Shown here one piece after another: positions 28,946 through 33,332 of a stretch of DNA of 33,332 nucleotides. A program made the translations under genes and the position numbers. Numbering within the stretch: position 1 is the first letter of the stretch; the number at the start of each line of letters is the position of its first letter. The notes under the pieces are model-generated. The model was not told the DNA's origin. It worked only from the letters and a program-made list of their open reading frames with translations, and searched no databases. Source of the stretch: Astrothelium macrocarpum (taxonomy: Eukaryota > Ascomycota > Dothideomycetes > Trypetheliales > Trypetheliaceae). The stretch covers positions 1 to 33,332 of the forward strand of contig JAGEMR010000213.1 in the NCBI GenBank assembly GCA_021030915.1, in the 5' to 3' direction.

Positions 28946-31000
28946 CTACGCCTGTCCGCCAACCAACTCCTCCCCCTTCTCCCCCTTGCCCTCCTTTCCT
29001 ACCTCTCCACTCCTCTTACTCCTCTCACTCGCCTTCGAACTCGCCCTCCCCCTCGCCGTCCCCTCCAAATCCTCCCTCACCTCCGCCAACACCCTCCCAC
29101 CACCCTCCATCCGGCCCAACCTCACCACCAACGCCGTATTCTCCTTCTGCAGCTCGCCCACCTGCTCCCTCAACACCTCATTCTCCCGCTCCAAATACCC
29201 CACCCTCTCCCTATACCCATCGCGCTCCCTGCGCACCCTCGTCGCCGCGTCCTTCTCCGCGGCCTTGCGCTCGCGCTCCGCCGCCTTGCGGCCCTCCTTC
29301 TCGCGCCGCTCCTCCAGCTTCGCGACGTCGCGCGCGTGCCGCGCCTCCAGCCGCGCCACCTCCTTGTCGTGGCGCTCGCGCGCCTTCGCCGTCTCCGCCG
29401 AGCTCTTCTGCGAGTCCTTCTGGCGCCGCGCGTTTTCTTTGGCGCGCTGCGATGCGAGTTTCGCGTCGAGATTGGCGCGCTTGTGCGACAACTTGGCGAG
29501 TTCCCGCTCGTGCTGCGTTGGGGGTGTGTCGTGTGCGCGCGCGGATGCGGGGTCCGATGAGGAGGAAATGGAGAAGGTGGAGGAGGTTGTGGTGTGCGGT
29601 GGGCGGGTGGAGTGGGGGGATGGCGGTTGTGGAGTCCCTTCGGGGGCGGTTTGGAAGGGCTCGGCGTCGGCGAAGGATTGGAGGGAGGAAGAGGAGGTGC
29701 TGGATGTGGAGGTGGAGGGGGTGCGGCGGTGGGAGGGGGTGAGGTTGGAGAGTTCGTCTTTGATGAATTGGGGGGTGTAGGAGTCTACAGCGTCGGTTAG
29801 TTGGGAGATGATGCCGTTTCCTTGGCTCGAGCTATGCCGGCGAGCCTTAGATGTGGCGCGGTCATCGTATTGACCGGTCATGGTGATGCTAACTCGGCGG
29901 GAGAGGTCTTCGACGCCGGACAGGTGGCCATTCATTTCGGCCTGTTCGAGATCTTCTTCTTTTTGCTCTTCGCCTTCGTTGTTGGCAAGGGGCTTTGCCT
30001 GAGGCGCCTCTGCATCGAGTGCTTTGGAATCGGCTGGAAAGTCTTTGCTGCACGCCCAGTCAAGAAATTTCGAGGCGTCAGCAATTACACTTGATGGCGT
30101 GCCGCGTTCAACCATGAAGCGAGGTATGCCACCACCAGGATCACTCCGAGTTACATTGATCCATTGAATAGGATTCAACTCGGCTTCTTCCTCTTTCTCG
30201 ATTGTAAAAGGAGTTAGAGGAATTTCTCGTATGAGCTCTATCGACTCGTATTGTCCCCGTACGTAGCCTTCCCGTACCGGGGCGTTTGGATGTTGGCAAG
30301 GTTTCGAGATGACGACGTAATGCCGTGGAATTTGCTTTGGGATTGTGGGAGAATCGACATGAGGCGCTGATGCATCACTGAGACAATTATCAGATGTCAT
30401 GAGGAGCGTAATAAATTCTCTTGCTGCCACTGGACCCGGGAATTGGGCAGATAATTGGAAAACCTCTAATGTGCCTACTCCTTCAACTTCCTTCTTTTCA
30501 AGTCTTTGGTCTCCACCAACCCCCCTTATTGATCCGGCACCAGGCCCGCCTTTAACTGCTATACTTTCCAAGAATTCTCTCTTCATTGCTTTTCGCCATT
30601 TGTTGAATCCTAAACCCTCATGAACACTGCTCCGTGCGAACCAAGCTCCGTGCCTATCATGGCCAGCCATTTTATATAGGGCGATTCCTAATGGATTGTC
30701 TTTTGGATTTGTCTTCATCGGCTTTCCCCATCCCTTGCGTAACTCTGCATGTGACGGATGCGGCGGAGGCGGTCGAGCTGAAGAGACAGTCATTGTAGAG
30801 GCATTGTGAGCGCTGTTAGCTCGAGAATTGGATATTTTAGAATGGAGGAAATCATCGCCACCAGGCGGGGGAGGGATGGAATTGGCAATGACTTCTGCTT
30901 GAGAGAAAGCATCAGACATGAAGACATGTAGGTCAGAGATAGGAACATCGTCGAAATTGATGGGTCCCAAGATGGATAGAGCGTCCTGAAGCTGTGACAT
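28946..31000 (-). CDS. DUF3074 (START-like) domain protein with C-terminal coiled coil
   Basis: Intronless, 684 aa. After a short helical N-terminus and a P-P-P-P-rich linker comes the block L-R-K-G-W-G-K-P-M-K, then G-A-W-F-A-R-S-S-V-H-E-G-L-G-F and W-R-K-A-M-K-R-E-F. It continues through H-Y-V-V-I-S-K-P-C-Q-H-P to P-R-F-M-V-E-R-G-T-P (about residues 88-330). This is the DUF3074 pattern of fungal proteins, related to START lipid-binding folds; ligand and role are unknown. A Ser/Thr/Pro-rich stretch (about 390-500) leads to a long Arg/Lys/Glu/Ala-rich coiled coil (about 500-640). The coding GC content is very high in the 3' third, which creates long antisense frames there. The C-terminus is Gly/Lys/Glu-rich. 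A membrane-tethering or scaffold role is only a guess. Confidence 0.85.
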   Translation of the reverse strand: MSQLQDALSILGPINFDDVPISDLHVFMSDAFSQAEVIANSIPPPPGGDDFLHSKISNSRANSAHNASTMTVSSARPPPPHPSHAELRKGWGKPMKTNPKDNPLGIALYKMAGHDRHGAWFARSSVHEGLGFNKWRKAMKREFLESIAVKGGPGAGSIRGVGGDQRLEKKEVEGVGTLEVFQLSAQFPGPVAAREFITLLMTSDNCLSDASAPHVDSPTIPKQIPRHYVVISKPCQHPNAPVREGYVRGQYESIELIREIPLTPFTIEKEEEAELNPIQWINVTRSDPGGGIPRFMVERGTPSSVIADASKFLDWACSKDFPADSKALDAEAPQAKPLANNEGEEQKEEDLEQAEMNGHLSGVEDLSRRVSITMTGQYDDRATSKARRHSSSQGNGIISQLTDAVDSYTPQFIKDELSNLTPSHRRTPSTSTSSTSSSSLQSFADAEPFQTAPEGTPQPPSPHSTRPPHTTTSSTFSISSSSDPASARAHDTPPTQHERELAKLSHKRANLDAKLASQRAKENARRQKDSQKSSAETAKARERHDKEVARLEARHARDVAKLEERREKEGRKAAERERKAAEKDAATRVRRERDGYRERVGYLERENEVLREQVGELQKENTALVVRLGRMEGGGRVLAEVREDLEGTARGRASSKASERSKRSGEVGKEGKGEKGEELVGGQA

Positions 31001-31490
31001 GATGATTGCCTTTGAGAAAGGACTCAGTCACCACAAGTAAAGGCTCAGAAGCCAGCATGACTGGAGGCAAATAATTCGATGCTATAGTCAAAGGTCGTTC
31101 CTCAAGGTTGCGGGGCGCCACATGCGAAGTTCCAAGTTGAGCCACATCCGAAGCAGATCTACATCAATAGCCACATGCACATCAGAGAGACCCCCAATAC
31201 CATCTCGAAACATTTGAGCTTCGGAATGAATCATTGAAAAACACCGCTACGATTCTGACCGCTTATCTTTATTGAGGGGCATCCCAGTCGATGTGTGGCA
31301 AATTGTCCATTCTACGATCCACGACAATTTTTAACGTAAAACCTCATACAGACGTATGTTTGGTCTGCACGTATACTTTGAGCTGAGGGTTGCTCTAACT
31401 TAATATGTGTCTAGTTGAATTGGGAGCAACTTATGTGAGCCTAATTAATATTCCCTTTCCCCTTCGAACTTCTCCAGACTTCTTGTTCAT
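31001..31490. other. Spacer and promoter of the DUF3074 gene
   Basis: About 490 bp of normal composition with no recognised gene or repeat. Confidence 0.5.
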
Positions 31491-32462
31491 CTACTCCTGC
31501 TTGGGCCGCGTCAGCAAGCGTTCGTATCGCTGAAACATCTCTTCCATAAAACCAGTATGGCCAAATTCCTGCGGACGCGTAAATGTACGGAGATCAGTTT
31601 GGCCTTGAAGTTCAGCTTCTACTCCTATGCCCTGTAACCGAACAATGGAAGCATTCTCAAATATGCGTAGTCTACCAAGCCCGCGCAACACAGATTCTAC
31701 GTAATATGAGTTATTCGCAACGATCTTGAGAAATGCTTCAAAAACCTCTGGATTGCTTCGCGCGTAGACTTTGGCGAGCCAGAAATGATCGTAGTATAGT
31801 CCAGGGGTCAAATCGAAGTCAAGTTCCTCCCCGAAGCGAACAGTGAGCGGTGGAAGTTGTGTGAACCGTTGTAATACCTTAACAAGATCTTCCGTTGTAA
31901 AAGTCAATTCCCAGAAGACGTCATACTCTCCCATTGGTTCGTCTGAGTCGGAATCAGCAACATCATCTTCGAAGTATTTCATGCAGTCCACGTATATTTC
32001 TACCGAACTGGCCTTCCTAAGAGCGTCCAGGTCGAGACGCGCACCATAATCTATGAATGGCGCCAAAATAATGCGAGCACCACAAGCTCGTTCGAGAGTT
32101 CGTTGCACTTCCTTCGAGACTTTGCGGCTGGTGCACAGCAACGCACACGTGTCAATTTCGTCTTGAACGTGGCAAGATTTGACGATGCTGAATTTTCGAT
32201 CTGGAGGAAAGACATTCTCATAGATTTGCTCCCGCACTTCTAGAGGTAGGTCAAAGATGCCTCTTCCAACGCCTGGTCCGTTTACGTTCCAAGCCGAGTA
32301 TCCCGAGGCAGTCTCTGGACTGGATAAAAAATTTCCCCAGGCGTTTTGAGCATTGCGTGCGATTGGTGTCTGACCAGGCGAAGCATTTTCTGCAACTACA
32401 TGGTCGTGCTCATCGGTATGCTTAGAACCTGAAAGGCCTTCTTGAAGGTTGAAAGGACACAT
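31491..32462 (-). CDS. F-box-like / fungal LPxEVR-type protein of unknown function
   Basis: Intronless, 323 aa. After about 65 low-complexity residues, I-F-D-L-P-L-E-V-R-E-Q-I-Y-E-N-V-F (69-85) and then A-L-L-C-T-S-R-K-V-S-K-E-V (about 107-119) form the pattern common in fungal proteins annotated as F-box-like or 2EXR-like. There, an L-P-x-E-x-R helix is followed by a second helix beginning L-L-x-x-S/C. The remainder is mixed alpha/beta with a D-S-D-S-D-E acidic loop, and no repeat substrate-binding domain is evident. If it is a true F-box it would bind Skp1; such genes are numerous and fast-evolving in filamentous ascomycetes. It points the same way as the DUF3074 gene, with a 490-bp gap. 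Confidence 0.7.
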   Translation of the reverse strand: MCPFNLQEGLSGSKHTDEHDHVVAENASPGQTPIARNAQNAWGNFLSSPETASGYSAWNVNGPGVGRGIFDLPLEVREQIYENVFPPDRKFSIVKSCHVQDEIDTCALLCTSRKVSKEVQRTLERACGARIILAPFIDYGARLDLDALRKASSVEIYVDCMKYFEDDVADSDSDEPMGEYDVFWELTFTTEDLVKVLQRFTQLPPLTVRFGEELDFDLTPGLYYDHFWLAKVYARSNPEVFEAFLKIVANNSYYVESVLRGLGRLRIFENASIVRLQGIGVEAELQGQTDLRTFTRPQEFGHTGFMEEMFQRYERLLTRPKQE

Positions 32463-33258
32463 GTTTGTGGAGCTTTCTGGATTCAGTAAGTTCTTCTATA
32501 TTATGTGAACGAATCAAGTTTGATGTAAAGTCACACAGAAAGGATCTCTTTCAGACCCAACTCATGAGTTGTTGTGTAGAAACATCATCCATCCAGCGTT
32601 AGGAGGCAAAAAGGGAACGTTGAAATAACGCGCCAAGCACCGAATTTTGTAGAAGCGGAAATTCGGCTATTGTGAGCATGTGTATCATCTTTGTGTGATG
32701 GCTATTGGCTTAGCGGCCGGTGAAGAACAGCAAAGCGTGTCCGTCAACGGGTCTGTCCTCACACATCATGGAGAGCATCCCGGCTGATATGGACGCTTCA
32801 CGGGCTGGCTGTAGATATGCTTTGATAAATTGCAAAACTCTGCAACCGTTGTGATTTCTTTGGTAGCTTTCAGAATCAGTGCACTTCAAATGTACAGTTG
32901 TCACTACGCATTGCTCATAACAATATGCTATACATTCTTTTAGGGCTTTGGCGTCAGAATGGTCAATGTGTGAGGTATCAAAATGACTCCTTGATGATGC
33001 TTAAAATGTTAGACTAGTGCATGAGACACATACTGCAAACATTGCGGCGTTGAACAAGAGGTTGCAATCAGAGCTGTGACACACGGCAAAGAATAGGATT
33101 CCTCGCACATACCTAAGGGGGCTTTCACTGCAATAGCAATCAATCGTGAAAGCTGGTAATTTGAGTCAAGAATAGTCCTAGTTTTGAAGGTGGTAATGGT
33201 TGATGAGGGTCTCTCGGGCGGCGTATTGCTGATTAAGCAGAGAAAGGACTTCCCTCAC
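32463..33258. other. Spacer right of the F-box-like gene
   Basis: About 800 bp, normal composition. A 64-codon minus-strand frame (32710-32904) has no recognisable motif and is not called. Confidence 0.5.
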
Positions 33259-33260
33259 TA

Positions 33261-33332
33261 GGAGTAGTCCCGGCTCCGTGCACAGGCACGCTCCGTGCAC
33301 ACCCACCAAATTCTCAACACCATAGATTCGAA
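33261..33332 (+). mobile_element. Start of a third related TA-flanked transposon (partial)
   Basis: TA at 33259-33260 is followed by GGAGTAGTCC, then repeated CTCCGTGCAC blocks, GCACACCCACC and CCACCAAATT. The order and spacing match the transposase-proximal end of the element at 11713-13875 and the end at 441-519, though the TIR sequence itself has diverged. Composition here is normal, as at the termini of the other two copies. The body lies beyond the window, and the transposase probably runs rightwards. Confidence 0.72.

Noticed and set aside
28805..29800. Long plus-strand Pro/Ser- or Arg/Ala-rich frames (over 250 codons)
   Set aside because: They are antisense to the GC-rich coiled-coil part of the DUF3074 gene; their composition is a by-product of its codon bias and no domain is visible.

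Overview
The window looks like nuclear DNA of a filamentous ascomycete (Pezizomycotina). The genes are split by short introns of about 43-84 bp with CTGAC/CTAAT-type branch sites. They encode typical eukaryotic proteins: a mitochondrial m-AAA protease, the ribosome-assembly factor Rlp24, a Munc13-like C2/MUN protein, a bHLH factor, F-box proteins and a DUF3074 protein. Extremely AT-rich blocks sit inside DNA transposons, as expected from a repeat-directed C-to-T mutation process of the RIP type. I cannot name the genus.

Layout, left to right. 1-519 is the AT-collapsed right end of a TA-flanked transposon. 1052-2245(-) is a secreted PAF-acetylhydrolase-like alpha/beta hydrolase. 4031-6827(-) is AFG3, with one intron. 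8048-9241(-) is an F-box protein whose start lies inside a 30-bp-period tandem repeat (9011-9400). 10034-11150(-) is a conserved fungal protein made of two exons, best joined by a GC-AG intron. 11713-13875 is a complete pogo/Fot1-like transposon with 47-bp inverted ends, TA duplication and only the N-terminal DNA-binding part of its transposase still readable. 14388-16299(-) is a six-exon FAD-linked oxidoreductase gene with one in-frame TAG. 18668-19000(-), a small bHLH factor, and 19611-23929(+), a Munc13/Ync13-like protein, are divergent and share about 610 bp. Then come two unrecognised genes (25443-26122 and 26456-27199, +), RLP24 (27945-28642, +) with a 5-nt first exon, a DUF3074 coiled-coil protein (28946-31000, -), and an F-box-like protein (31491-32462, -). 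The last 72 bp are the start of a third related transposon.

The genes do not form one pathway. AFG3 and RLP24 are housekeeping genes and the Munc13-like gene is a core trafficking gene. The hydrolase, the F-box genes, the FAD oxidase and the transposons look like accessory content.

The most unusual signal is the base context of the AT-collapsed transposon DNA. Nearly every surviving cytosine, on either strand, follows a T (TpC), and many are TpCpA. Classical RIP consumes CpA, so this pattern points to a C-to-T process that spares TpC and acts on cytosines after A, G or C. The transposon termini escape this mutation. All statements come from reading the sequence; no searches or index calculations were run.
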